A stretch of DNA of 64,000 nucleotides from Pseudeuparius sepicola (taxonomy: Eukaryota; Arthropoda; Insecta; Coleoptera; Anthribidae), in the NCBI GenBank assembly GCA_963920635.1, contig OY987301.1:42817820-42881819 (forward strand). The letters are read 5' to 3'. The stretch's first letter is position 1, and every line of letters begins with the position of its first letter. Shown piece by piece: positions 45,801 to 54,055 of this stretch. The position numbers and the translations under genes were made by a program. The notes under the pieces were generated by a model. That model worked only from the letters and a program-made list of their open reading frames with translations, ran no database searches and was not told the origin of the DNA.

Positions 45801-48368
45801 TGAGACCCATAGGTTGGCACCTATAAAGGGTTTAAACCCGTCTCTAAATAAATGTAATGAAAATGTTTGCTATCAGTGTTAAATCTGAGACAGATTTTCT
45901 TTTTCTTATTTTTTTTATACAAGAATACCTGATTCTAGAATGAATTCAGTCCCACAATATGTAACCTCTCTCTTTCCCCAGACTATGGTGGCCGTGGAGG
46001 AGGAGGTGGCGGTGGTGGCGGCGGCCGCGACCGTGAGTCCCGGGAAGGCGACTGGCGCTGTCCCAACCCTGACTGCAACAACACGAACTTTGCATGGCGC
46101 AACCGCTGCAACCGTTGTGACGAGCCGAAACCTGAAGATGGTGGATCGTCTGGCGGCGGCGGGGGAGATCGCAGGGGGGGCGGCGGGGGCCGCGACAGAG
46201 ATGGCGGGAGGGACAGGCCGCCGAGGGGCGGTGGCGGCGGATTCCGAGGGGGCGATAGGGGAGGAAGGTTTGGAGGCGGAGGCCGAGGGGGCGGGGGCCG
46301 CGGCGGCGGGTTCGGCGGGGGACGAGGTGGCGGCAGGTAAGGGTTAACGAGTAAGTGAATTTTTATTTAATTTTTTAACTCATTTTAAAAAATTTATCCA
46401 ACTAATATATTTCTTGAAATTTCATTGGAAAAGTACAGTGGAACTTCCCTAACTCGTATTATTCCCTAAGCAAAATATTTCTTGTGGGCAATAGGTTTAA
46501 GCCTGTCTGACATTTGTCAATTTTCTCGGCAATTTATTCATCAAGTCAATAAACTTGATAAGTGTAATACAAAAATCGACATCAATAAATTGATGGATTT
46601 CTCTGCGTATTTATTGACGGCTTAAAACTCTGCTTAGAACAGGTTCTATTTTTCGTCAATTTGTGCGTCAATTTCAAGGCTGTTAACGGTAAAATTGTGA
46701 AGTTGCACTTAGAAAAACCAGATCTGTAGCTTTTTTCCTTTGAGTCTTATTCTTCACAGGCTTTATTTGTACAGTTTTTTCCCACAGCATTTTATCCATA
46801 TTTATAGTAAAATAAACCGTAAAAACAACTCTCAGCAGCACAAGCAATATAAGATAACCTCAAATATCAACATTACTTTTGTTGTGTTGGTATCAGCCAA
46901 ATACTGACAATTTGGTCAGGAAAATTCATCAATTTTTTGGCAAGTGTAAAAGAGAACATGAATAAATTGACGAAGAAATTGATCAGTAAATTCATCAAGT
47001 TATTGGTAAAAAATTGACAAGTGTGAAGCGGGCGAAGCGGGCTTTACACAATATGATTATTATTATTCCTCCAACTCGAATTAATATTTATCAGTGCACC
47101 CTGGTTTCAAGAATATTTATGGGTTTATAATGCCCACCTAAGGTAGTGATTATAATGGTATTGTAGCCTTGCAATATACGAGGATTGCAAATTAATTCTA
47201 GCCGTGTATGAAAACTGTACAAAACAACTTTCCATAGCTTAGGGCTCCATCGTAGAGTACAGCTTCTGCCCTATGACTGGAGAAATTTAACTTCAGGCTA
47301 TCATCCGTAGAGGGCGGTATGTAATGAGTCAAGAACTTTGCATTAGAGTAGCATGACTGATGATTAATAGCATTCTTATCAGTACACATGGAGCTTACAG
47401 CTTAGTCGCTTGAATTCACAGCGGTGGGATATCTTCTAGATACTATATTTACTGCCTAGGGTCATTCAAGGTCTATGTCATTTATTATGTGTAGTTAGGG
47501 AATAAATAATGCACTCCAATGTAGGCATGTGTCAAGTTGGGTGGAATGGGGACCAGAGTGAGCTAACTTAATGTACTTTTTTGTTTACATTTTGTAATAA
47601 TAAACTTAACAAGGCTTAAATCCAGCATTTTTTTCTTTAATAAGTTTTGTATTCGCCATATTTTTCTATAATTCGAATTTTGCCTAACTCGAATTTTACT
47701 TTCTGTCCCTTGGAGGTTCAAGTTAGAGATGTTCCAATATATTTGTGTGCCAACTCAAGTTTAAAACACTTACGCAATTGGCAAAGTGGCTCATATGTCT
47801 CGAATTGCGAAAGTGATTCTGATTGGTTAATTTGAACTAACGATATTTCTGCTCATAAAAGTTTAAATATCTCGCGAATTCGCAAAATTTGAAATTTAGG
47901 GGATGGGAAAATTGATTGGTTCAAGTTTTTGTGAATTTTGCAAGTATAAATCGCGAAATTAACGTCGGCGTATGCGCGAGAACTCCGATTTTAGGTTATG
48001 TTATGGCTGTTCAAAAATACATCGTGGGTTTGAGCCCTATATATACAGTACCCGACAGAACGGATGCAACAATTTTTAATTGGACCTCTTATACTGCAAT
48101 ATAAAAAGTTTTTGGGCCCTATTTTGGTTCAGGACATGCCTAATGTAGCTCCATGATCAGTTCTTATTTTGGCGCAATATTAAAAAAATCCATTTGCTGC
48201 GTCTGTTCTGCCAGTCTCTGTACATCTAGTGAAATTTCAGAAAAAATAGTTTTGGATATATAAACGATAATTTACGTGATTTGATAATTATTGTACTATT
48301 TTTGTCTCTGTTTTCGCAGGGACCGTGGAGGTGGAGGTCGTGATGGTGGTAGGTCGAGGCCGTATTAA
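21834..48368 (+). CDS. caz: Cabeza, FUS/EWS/TAF15 (FET) family RNA-binding protein, nine exons
   Basis: Nuclear RNA- and single-strand-DNA-binding protein of the FET family, acting in transcription and splicing. Coding exons: 21834-21843, 22023-22187, 29188-29295, 29362-29422, 31321-31352, 42154-42278, 43535-43841, 45982-46336, 48320-48368. They join in frame to 403 residues, close to Drosophila cabeza (399). Order: Gly/Tyr/Gln/Ser-rich low-complexity region (1-130), RRM (about 141-224; RNP2-like IFVSGM and RNP1-like KGEATVTY), RGG repeats, RanBP2 zinc finger (Cys296, Cys301, Cys312, Cys315), RGG repeats, and a terminal RSRPY, the PY nuclear-import signal read by transportin. All introns are GT-AG. 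Introns 2 (7.0 kb) and 5 (10.8 kb) are swollen by transposons. A poly(A) signal AATAAA lies at about 48507. Confidence 0.95.
22023..22187 (+). CDS. caz: caz exon 2, Gly/Tyr/Gln-rich low-complexity region
   Basis: Follows CTTCTCTTGCAG and ends before GTAAGC. Encodes [20 protein letters not shown] and then poly-Gly, [18 protein letters not shown]. The SYG/Q composition is that of the self-associating N-terminal domain of FET proteins. The longer open frame at 21978-22358 reads another frame and is not the gene. Confidence 0.88.
22563..23207. mobile_element. Foldback element with CACGTGAC-bearing arms (645 bp)
   Basis: The left arm (TTATAACAAAGGCAGTGGCT, CGTATATAAAAG, CTCTCATTGGCGAGTTGAGT, CACGTGAC) pairs with the right arm ending at 23207. 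Further inner pairing runs from CTCAAGCATC to GATGCTTGAG. The centre holds two direct copies of a 71-bp unit (22876-23015). A fragment of one arm is present in the tandem duplication at the window start. No coding capacity. Confidence 0.75.
22876..23015. repeat. 71-bp direct repeat inside the foldback
   Basis: GTAACCCACCCCCGATTTTC and the following ~50 bases (TTGAAATTTTGGCTA...GCCCGACxTTCxGC) occur twice with a period of about 71. A third, diverged relative occurs at about 23236-23290. Confidence 0.75.
24380..24600 (+). pseudogene. DDE_3 (Tc1/mariner/IS630-type) transposase C-terminus remnant
   Basis: With frameshifts it reads FWLWGYLKS, then NIGELKENI, then [19 protein letters not shown]. 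This matches the C-terminus after the third catalytic Asp in DUF4817/DDE_3 transposases; compare FFFWGHLKGLVY in the intact copy at 58391-59304. It sits inside TACAGGGTGTACC/GGTACACCCTG ends at about 24269 and 25608. Broken by stop codons and by the hAT insertion. Confidence 0.65.
24609..25531. mobile_element. hAT element, internally deleted (923 bp)
   Basis: Ends TAAAGGGCGGAAT and ATTCCGCCCTTTA, flanked by the 8-bp duplication TTTATTAT (24601-24608 and 25532-25539), which is the hAT signature. Both subterminal regions are rich in ATATGCA/TGCATAT motifs, possible transposase-binding sites (inference). It keeps only the last part of the transposase. Confidence 0.9.
24843..25124 (-). pseudogene. 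hAT transposase C-terminal dimerisation domain (partial)
   Basis: The minus-strand frame encodes [20 protein letters not shown] and [18 protein letters not shown]. This is the hallmark hAT C-terminal dimerisation motif: S.D.ERSFS..k.i...RR....EN..k. The DDE catalytic part, zinc finger and start are deleted, so the element is non-autonomous. It lies within the 24609-25531 element in the expected orientation. Confidence 0.85.
25637..26098. mobile_element. PIF/Harbinger-like MITE (462 bp)
   Basis: The ends AGGTGGGTTTATGCAAG and CTTGCCTAAACCCACCT are imperfect inverted repeats, and TTA is duplicated on both sides (25634-25636, 26099-26101). A 3-bp TTA/TAA duplication is typical of PIF/Harbinger elements. 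It interrupts the right arm of the outer palindrome but not the left, so it arrived after the arms formed. Confidence 0.7.
26818..27180 (-). pseudogene. Tigger/pogo-like transposase C-terminal fragment
   Basis: Minus strand reads [15 protein letters not shown], stop, QASFKK, then [17 protein letters not shown] and a tail ending [18 protein letters not shown]. The W.SV...TI.NCF..A.F series followed by an acidic linker and a final amphipathic helix is typical of Tigger/jerky-like DDE_1 transposases. The internal stop shows decay. Confidence 0.6.
27655..28811. mobile_element. Foldback element with transposase remnant at its centre
   Basis: Arms of about 530 bp pair from 27669 to 28811 (CATAAGAACCGACAC against GTGTCGGTTCTTATG), centred on about 28240. 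The outer left end reads TACTGGGTGTTTCG. The centre (about 28230-28290) encodes [16 protein letters not shown], the third catalytic motif of DDE_3 transposases. So this foldback is an internally deleted transposon with long terminal inverted repeats, like the intact copy at 57628-59944. Confidence 0.85.
29188..29295 (+). CDS. caz: caz exon 3, Gly-rich repeat exon
   Basis: After TTTTCAG, encodes [20 protein letters not shown] and similar Gly-Tyr repeats. It is 108 bases, phase 1 on both sides, so it could be skipped without a frame change. Ends before GTAACA. Confidence 0.85.
29362..29422 (+). CDS. caz: caz exon 4
   Basis: After TTTCTTAG, encodes [20 protein letters not shown], ending before GTAAGT in phase 2. 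A 66-bp intron separates it from exon 3. Confidence 0.85.
29423..31320 (+). other. caz: caz intron 4 (1.9 kb)
   Basis: GT-AG, AT-rich. I recognise no gene or defined transposon in it. The region at 31060-31260 is less AT-rich and gives a minus-strand open frame without family resemblance. Confidence 0.75.
31321..31352 (+). CDS. caz: caz exon 5 (32-base micro-exon)
   Basis: After TCTGTTTTAG; encodes [10 protein letters not shown] and is followed by GTAAAA. The phase 2 start and phase 1 end fit exons 4 and 6 exactly, which supports it despite its size. Confidence 0.8.
32867..33115. repeat. Palindrome whose arms resemble tRNA genes
   Basis: The left arm has TAGCCCAACAGGTTAACGTGC (A-box-like), a CATGC/GCATG stem like an anticodon arm, and GGTTCAAATTCC (B-box-like, 32921-32932) with normal spacing. 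The right arm, read on the minus strand, has ACGGGTTAAGGC, then AAAGCATCATTT and GGTTCATATCCC. The arms pair over about 110 bp (GATGCATTTTCTTTTTT). It could be a head-to-head dimer of a tRNA-derived SINE or a foldback that captured a tRNA. No intact cloverleaf is claimed. Confidence 0.55.
33362..34010. mobile_element. Tc1/mariner-like MITE remnant with TACAGGGTGTC end
   Basis: Begins TACAGGGTGTCGGAACTTC at 33362. The interior 33491-33630 is repeated at 12085-12232. The segment 33943-34003 (GATGACAAACTGTCATCCTTGAGCAATTTGAGATACAGGGTA) recurs in reverse complement at 36486-36545. Borders are uncertain; it may be more than one element. Confidence 0.45.
34140..34345. mobile_element. Fragment of the TACAGGGTGTTC foldback family
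   Basis: TACAGGGTGTTCAGAAAAGCG, then GCCAAACCAAACTTTTGTTTC and GAAATCTGCTCAT match the inner block of the element at 10003-10895. The end of the fragment (GACCTTGAAACTTTCAATTTT) matches 16095-16135 in reverse complement. Confidence 0.6.
38320..38973 (-). pseudogene. Crypton-like tyrosine recombinase, broken
   Basis: Minus strand, from 38973: [20 protein letters not shown], then [20 protein letters not shown], a typical N-terminal core-binding part. Then [14 protein letters not shown]; a GT-AG intron follows (GTAGGT...TTTCAG, about 38608-38675); then [15 protein letters not shown] with the first catalytic Arg region. A jump, probably a deletion, leads to [18 protein letters not shown] and [18 protein letters not shown], which holds the His-x-x-Arg motif of tyrosine recombinases. 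Beyond that the frame shifts and the final Tyr region is degraded. This combination is known from eukaryotic Crypton-type transposons and related invertebrate proteins. Confidence 0.7.
41011..41778. mobile_element. MITE with ACAGGGTGATTCAGTCATG ends (768 bp)
   Basis: ACAGGGTGATTCAGTCATG at 41011 is matched exactly by CATGACTGAATCACCCTGT ending at 41778. No transposase is seen inside. The ends belong to the same ACAGGGTG group as other Tc1/mariner-like elements here. The target TA is not preserved on both sides. Confidence 0.75.
42154..42278 (+). CDS. caz: caz exon 6, first half of the RRM
   Basis: After GTTATTACAG. Encodes Gly repeats, then [20 protein letters not shown] and [15 protein letters not shown]. 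The IFVSGM RNP2 motif opens the RRM. It ends in phase 0 before GTATGG. The intron between RNP2 and RNP1 matches FET gene structure. Confidence 0.93.
42279..43534 (+). other. caz: caz intron 6 (1.3 kb)
   Basis: GT-AG. Contains an AAAACTCCTGGGATTT/CCCGGGAGTTT series at 42600-42735. A possible ribozyme-like stem lies at about 42990-43035 on the minus strand, described in the findings. No gene. Confidence 0.75.
43535..43841 (+). CDS. caz: caz exon 7, second half of the RRM and RGG repeats
   Basis: After TTTTCCTCTAG, encodes [20 protein letters not shown], then [11 protein letters not shown] (RNP1) and [12 protein letters not shown] closing the RRM, followed by RGG/GRGGG repeats. Ends before GTGAGT in phase 1. 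The Met at the start is internal, not a translation start. Confidence 0.94.
43842..45981 (+). other. caz: caz intron 7 (2.1 kb)
   Basis: GT-AG. Holds the piggyBac-type MITE at 45234-45790 and a TACAGGGTGATCC end at about 44225. The rest is AT-rich without recognisable genes. Confidence 0.8.
45234..45790. mobile_element. piggyBac-type MITE (557 bp)
   Basis: CCCTTTGGCTACCA at the left pairs with TGGTAGCGAAAGGG at the right (one mismatch), and each end is bordered by TTAA (45230-45233, 45791-45794). TTAA duplication with CCC..GGG ends is diagnostic of piggyBac-type elements. Inside are two GGCAGTGGGTG-type repeats at about 45638 and 45730. No transposase. Confidence 0.85.
45982..46336 (+). CDS. 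caz: caz exon 8, RanBP2 zinc finger and RGG repeats
   Basis: After CTTTCCCCAG. Encodes DYGGRGGGG..., then [20 protein letters not shown] and CNRCDEPKP. Four Cys with C-x4-C-x10-C-x2-C spacing form the RanBP2-type finger that binds GGU-containing RNA in FUS. A long RGG/FGG tail follows. Ends before GTAAGG in phase 2. GC content is far above the flanks, as expected for Gly/Arg codons. Confidence 0.94.
46337..48319 (+). other. caz: caz intron 8 (2.0 kb)
   Basis: GT-AG. Contains the MITE at 46500-47043. The rest is unassigned AT-rich sequence; short frames at 47198-48104 are not recognisable. Confidence 0.75.
46500..47043. mobile_element. Possible PIF/Harbinger-like MITE (544 bp)
   Basis: TTA flanks both ends (46497-46499, 47044-47046). 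Terminal regions AGCCTGTCTGACATTTGTCA and TTGACAAGTGTGAAGCGGGC...GGGCT form a gapped inverted repeat. Further CATCAAGT/ACTTGATGAA pairing lies inside. The right end carries a short duplication (GCGGGCGAAGCGGGC). The call is weaker than for 25637-26098. Confidence 0.5.
48320..48368 (+). CDS. caz: caz exon 9, C-terminal PY nuclear localisation signal
   Basis: After TTTTCGCAG, encodes [15 protein letters not shown] and TAA. The final Arg-x-x-Pro-Tyr pattern is the FET-family PY-NLS recognised by transportin-1. The 3' untranslated region follows, with AATAAA signals at about 48507 and 48594. Confidence 0.93.
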
Positions 48369-49570
48369 TGTTTTAGGTCCTAATGCATTTAATTTGTTGT
48401 ATAAATGTTCAGTGTATAAGTTTGATTTTTTATGTCCCTTAGAAAGTATGAGTGCTGTCTTTTATCAAGGCAATTTGTGTATTATTTAAATAAGATGAGA
48501 AGCAAGAATAAAAAATAAAAATACTCTAAAAAGATGTTTCTATTAAATAAGTAAATGTCCACTATACTCCAATGCTAATGAGGATATCGTAAATAAAATA
48601 AATTTCAAGTCAAGTTTTACTGAACAAGTAGATTCAAAACTGAGTAAATACAGATTCAAAACTGAGTAAATACAGATTCAAAACTGAGTAAATACACCTT
48701 TTTAATTTTCGCGGCTTAGGGTGTTTCATTAATTTTAAAATAAACAACATACAAAATTTCAAATTATATTTTAAATGATTTTGCATGTCTACCAAGAATA
48801 TAAGTAGTAGGGTTTTGGCATTTACCACTGTTAAACTAATTAAATAATGCAATTTGTTGCTTTTCATTTAGTTTGCATTGATTTATTTTTCCATTATTTT
48901 GTTTTCAAAAATGCAATTTTTGTGGGTGTGGGGATTTATTATATTGGTGCGTTAATTTTGTCCAGGAGTCAGGGTTAACTATGACTTAGTACAAAAAATT
49001 TTACCACGTGCGCAGGATGGCTTAAGAAAACATAGAAAAATATTTTTAGATTTTTTTTACGATCTTTAAAAAAACGGGTAAAGACCCCTATTTTCCCTGT
49101 AAATCCCCGCCTTTAATGACGTCATCCAATTTGGCTTCTGAAGGTACTGACAGCTGAAGTGATTTTCCGCGGTGTTGCCGTTGATTTAGGAACGGTGAAA
49201 ATACCTTTTTACTCAAACAAATTTAAAAAATACATAAATAACAATCGATTTGAATCTGTACAGATGCAGCGCTATTAGATTCCCCTTACCTTAGCTCGTA
49301 TCCGGACCGGTTCCTACTCTCGCGGAAAGCTCATTACCGCGACACCACAAGCCGTCTCCCTTAATACCCCCGGAGCTCCTCTGATGAATTCTTGTCCACC
49401 ATCTAACCTCTTCTGAAGCATAGATAAAGGATTTATTGTTCTGAAGCCTCGGCGGTATGAATTAAGCGACGTATCGGCCCGGTCGAGTCTATGAAACGTT
49501 TTTTCGACTGCTCCGCGTTGCCCCGTTCGTCATTTCATAACTTCCTAGCTAGGCAACTAACTGTACATAC
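48369..49570. other. caz 3' untranslated region and intergenic sequence
   Basis: The first ~250 bases hold the poly(A) signals. At 48640-48700 AGATTCAAAACTGAGTAAATAC is repeated three times. The MITE at 48715-48968 follows. From 48969 to 49570 no gene is recognised; 49300-49370 on the minus strand has a faint tRNA-like or SINE-like look that I do not support further. Confidence 0.6.
48715..48968. mobile_element. MITE related to 60442-60674
   Basis: Shares about 230 bp with 60442-60674 in the same orientation (CAAATTATATTTTAAAT, GTCTACCAAGAATATAA, ACTGTTAAACTAATTAAATA). The right end GTGCGTTAATTTTGTCCAGGAG is intact; the left end has decayed. Confidence 0.75.
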
Positions 49571-50646
49571 AAGGTTTGTTCCAACAGGGCCAATAACCGT
49601 GCTGAAGCACGTTCAGCGCATGCGCACTACCCCACTGGCTGTTCCAACTGAATTATGTACCTACCGACACGGGACGATACACGCACTGTTCCAGCCGATT
49701 TATGGATCATTTGTGTATCGTCCTTGTACGATAAAAACGGTGCCTGGTCTAAAGCAATAACCGCGTGTACTGACATGCGCAGTGTATGGTCGTGTGACAG
49801 AGATAAACATTAACCTCATATTTTTGTTTTTACGTAGATAGTTTTAAATCGATGGCTGGGATCGTGTTTTTTATTTCTTGTTGGGTAGGGCGGGGAATCG
49901 TTGAACAATAATTTTTTAGAGTGAAGAGTGAGGTTAGCCCACCGAACATTCGGTTAGCCACATATTAAACACGCAGGTTAGGTGCGGTCACAAATATGAT
50001 TTGGTCGATTTGATTCACAATCCGTTCCATCTGAAATTTTCTTTGGGATCATTTGTTCCAACTCGAATTTACGTACCGTCACAGAACTGTACATGAACTA
50101 GATGATAACCCTTAAAGAACGCATGCGCTAGTTTTGCACCGTTCATGTGCGATCCCAAAGAAAATTTCAGATGGAACGGATTGTGAATCAAATCGACCAA
50201 ATCACGTTTTGTGACCGCACCTAACCTGCGTGTTTAATATGTGGCTAACCGAATGTTCGGTGGGCTAACCTCACTCTTCACTCTAAAAAATTATTGTTCA
50301 ACGATTCCCCGCCCTACCCAACAAGCCAAAAACCAACAAGAAATAAAAAACACGATCCCAGCCATCGATTTAAAACCATCTACGTAAAAACAAAAATATG
50401 AGGTTATTGTTTATCTCTGTCACATGACTATACACTGCGCATGTCAGTACACGCGGTTATTGCTTTAGACCAGGGACCGTTTTTATCGTACAAGGACGAT
50501 ACACAAATGATCCATAAATCGGCTGGAACAGTGCGTGTATCGTCCCGTGTCGGTAGGTACATAATTCAGTTGGAACAGCCAGTGGGGTAGTGCGCATGCG
50601 CTGAACGTGCTTCAGCACGGTTATTGGTCCTGTTGGAACAAACCTT
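49571..50646. mobile_element. 1.08-kb foldback element
   Basis: AAGGTTTGTTCCAACAGG at 49571 is matched by its reverse complement ending at 50646. Arms of about 490 bp flank a 95-bp unique centre (about 50061-50154). Arm identity is high, with a few substitutions and a small indel near 50325. Coding-like frames at 49491-49760 and 50457-50651 are mirror images of the arms, not genes. It ends 107 bases before a DUF4817 transposase start. Confidence 0.85.
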
Positions 50647-50753
50647 TTCAAGTTTGGCTAGTAGCCGACGGAGGGCATTTGCGAACGTAACATGGCGTTA
50701 TTTCCCAGTTTGGTCTTGATTTTCGCGGCAAATCGTTCAGCGTCTTTGTGAAA

Positions 50754-52013
50754 ATGCCGGAGTATTCGAACGCCGAGTTAACGGACATGGTTATAATGTA
50801 CGGGAGATGCGATGAAAGTGCACATCGAGCTGCAGCAGAATACCGTATTCGTTTTCCTAACAGGGCAAATATGCCTAACCCACGTACTTTCGTGAACATT
50901 GTACAACGTATGCGAAACACTGGTGTTTTGCAAGCTCGAAGGGGTGGGCGAGCAACCTTCCATAAGCACTACAGCTATTGCAAGGAGATTGGGAATATCT
51001 CAGAACAAGGCAAGTAAAATAAAACCAATAAAACTGACTTCTACCAAAGACTATCCCATGTGATGGGATTGTCTTTGCTTGCACCTAATACCTACATAAA
51101 ATTTAAAATGTAACAATAAAATTATTTACAGGCATGGAGGATTGTAAGGGAAAACGGCCTTCACCCTTATCACATACAAAAGGTCCAAGCATTAGAAGCA
51201 AATGATTTTCCGGTGAGAATGACCTACTGCACTTGGCTACGTGATCGAATCGCCCAAGACCCAAACTTTGTTTTCAACATTCTTTGGACAGACGAATGCT
51301 GCTTCACACGTGCTGGGGTTTACACGTATGTAAATTTTTTACTTATAGCTTTCTCTCTTCCATATTATCTTTTTTATTTATTATAAAATTGGCTATGTCA
51401 ATCCTAACGCCTTCGCCAAAATTGTGAATATTTCTAATTTTTGTTGTTTTTTTTTAGAAACAACAGCCATATTTGGTCCGATGAGAACCCACATGCTGTT
51501 CGGCGGTTTAATTTCCAACGTCGGTTTTCCATCAATGTTTGGGCAGGAGTTTATGGAGATCGATTAATTGGACCATACATTCTACCGGAAAATTTAAACG
51601 CTGAACGATACTTGTATTTTCTGACAAATGTTTTGTTTGATAATTTGCCACTACAAATACTGCATGACATGTGGTTTATGCACGATGGTGCACCAGCCCA
51701 TTTTGCGAGACCTGTTCGTGCACTTTTAGACGACCAATGCCCCAACCGTTGGATCGGAAGAGGAGGGCCCATTGCATGGCCGCCGCGATCACCAGACTTG
51801 AATCCAATGGATTTTTGTATTTGGGGATTCATGAAGGCGATTGTGTACGAGCAGGAAATCGCCAACGAGCAGCAGTTACGTGAACGAATTGAAGGTGCAG
51901 CTGTTCAAATCCGGAATAATCATGGACTTTTTGCACGTATCCGGACTTCTTTAGTTAACCGAGTGAATTTGTGCATCGAAGTTAACGGCGGCCTCTTTGA
52001 ACAGCTACTGTAG
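50754..52013 (+). pseudogene. DUF4817/DDE_3 transposase (Tc1/mariner/IS630 superfamily), deleted copy
   Basis: Exon 1 (50754-51009) begins MPEYSNAELTDMVIMYGRCD, a DUF4817 N-terminal domain, but jumps from RRGGRA into PSISTTAIARRLGISQNK out of frame near 50955, so about 20-25 codons and the frame are lost. Exon 2 (51132-51325) starts AWRIVRENGLHPYHIQKVQA and contains ILWTDECCF with the first catalytic Asp. Exon 3 (51458-52013) has NNSHIWSDENPH, FMHDGAPAHF (second Asp) and [13 protein letters not shown] (third Asp). Intron 1 uses a GC-AG pair (AAG|GCAAGT), intron 2 GT-AG. The family is widespread in insects. Confidence 0.85.
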
Positions 52014-52719
52014 TGCTTTGCATGTGCAATGTGTGCTAGTGCAGTTGTGATTTTTTGGTTACCCTTCGGGGTTTTCCTGGCGGAGGGGATCTACCTCGTC
52101 GTGGTCGTCAGGCTGAGTACCTCGCTTCAAACAAAAGGAATAGCAGAGGGAAACCAAGAGATCCCCAACAGATTTAGAAAATGTGAATGTTGTGTTGTGT
52201 GACTTTTAATGTAAAAAAGCAAGAAAACAGAAAATGGTGCAAACAATCCTGGAAATGTCAGTAAGGTAGGTGTTTCATAGGCATTCTACATGTTCCTTAG
52301 AAAGTAATCGTTTTTAAAAGGAAATCGAAATTTTGTGGTGAATCCTCGGATAAATTGATAGACGTGGCAACGCCGCGCTATTGACATACGCGAAATTTTT
52401 AGACATGTCGCGCGGGCGTCCATAGGCGGCGTTTTTTGAGGGGTTTAATACAATTTGAAAAAAAATTTTTTTAGGCTTAAGACAAATGTTAGAAAATTTT
52501 TGAAAATTTATTTTGGCAAGTCTAATTTTTCTTTATCTGCCATAAAAATTTTTGTACTAAGTGATAGTTAACCCTATAAGTTTATCCATCTTCACTGAAT
52601 AAAAGATAATATATACTATCTAGATTGTGTATAATCATTACCTCAAAAACGGATAGTTATAACACAGAAAATAGTTCTGAATATATTTTTTGTGGTTATA
52701 ATCTATATGATATATCGGT

Positions 52720-52790
52720 GATTCTAGATACCAGGGACCCTTTAAAATAATTAAAGGGTCCCTGGTAGATACTATAATCACTGGTTATAC
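52720..52790. repeat. Perfect-core hairpin
   Basis: CCAGGGACCCTTTAA and its reverse complement are separated by five bases. Weaker pairing continues outward (GTGATT.TAG against CTATAATCAC). Probably a very small MITE. Confidence 0.7.
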
Positions 52791-54055
52791 AAAACTAGCT
52801 ATATCCAGATAGAATTTGGCAGCAAAATGAGCAAAATCTTATGATTAAAATGAAGACGGAGATGTTTTCACTAAATTTTTGCCAGGTAAAATGTTACTAG
52901 ATTTTATGCTATACAACTTAAAAAAATACGAAATCTAACGTCACTTTCGCTGTCTGCAACTCCCTCTTAAATCGTCGATGGAGGATCAATCAACGACTTA
53001 AATCAAAAGCGAGTAACTCTTGATTCTTGTCCTTGTTACGGGTATTCCTTTATTCAATGTTAGGAATAAATCAAATATTGTGTTTTTCAAAACTGCCCTC
53101 TTAAAATAAACCGGACCTGCCATTGGGCCCTAGTGCCTCCCACCAATTTTTAGCCATCCGACAGAGGGCGCTGACGTCCGTCTAGATAGCCGCCATATTG
53201 GGCCTATTCTAGGGGATTTAGTGTGCATTCTAGGAGAGAAGCGAAATTTGTGGTGGCAACACGAAATGATATTTGACCACGCCCAATCACAGACCTCCTG
53301 CAACAGCCAATGACGTGTGGGCGTGTTACCGACTGCCACATCGCAGGACAGGGCCAGTGGCATAGCATGAAACGCGTTCTTAGCTACAAAAATGTTAAAA
53401 ATGAAAAGGTAGTTAATTTTGACTTGCATGTAATTTGAAACATTGGTATTTATTTGCAGATAATTTCCCAAATGTAAAGCTAGCCCAAGTGCTGAAATAT
53501 ATTTATTTGCGGCGATTTCGAATCAATCAAAATAAAATAAATAATGCACGCCCATGGAAACCAGCTCATATTTTATGAAACTCATAACCAATTAAGAAAT
53601 TTTAAATAACAACAATGTTAAAAATAATTGGACCTATTTACCAACAAAACAGTGCCCTTTATCACAGAAAAGGACACTATCGTACAAAAAGGTAGAAGGA
53701 ATTAGAAGTTTTATTGAGAAAAGAAAAAATAAAGTTTTAGGGCATGTTTCGAAACAAAATCCAAGGCTCTTGCTTTTCACTTCTGATTTTGCAACCAAAC
53801 TCTGAACAATTCACCATTGTAAGAGTATATTTTCCCCTTAATCACTGTTACTTTTAATTCACGAAATTAACTCGCAACGCACTCGCTTTGTCTGCCACAT
53901 ATAAAATGGCCGCCGTTCAAAAAGACTTAACAAGACCTATATACGTCAGGGTAGGCAAGCGCGGTGTGCCCTTTCTTTCCTTTTCTAAGTTTTGGTGGGA
54001 CTTTTCGGCCCGACAAAATTTGTTCTAAGACTTTTTGAACATAATTGTGAAAACT

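Noticed and set aside
45940..46347. 135-codon Ala/Gly/Val-rich frame
   Set aside because: Alternative frame of caz exon 8; the real frame contains the RanBP2 zinc finger and is phased with its neighbours.
49300..49370. tRNA-like stretch on the minus strand (GGTGTCGCGGTAATGAGC...GAACCGGTCCGG)
   Set aside because: The B box is poor and no cloverleaf can be drawn; at most a decayed SINE head.
49491..50651. Pair of mirrored frames containing a Thr/Pro/Arg-rich peptide
   Set aside because: They fall in the arms of the 49571-50646 foldback; identical translations on opposite strands reflect the palindrome.
53130..53471. 113-codon minus-strand frame in a less AT-rich patch
   Set aside because: No recognisable motif and no splice or start context that supports a gene.
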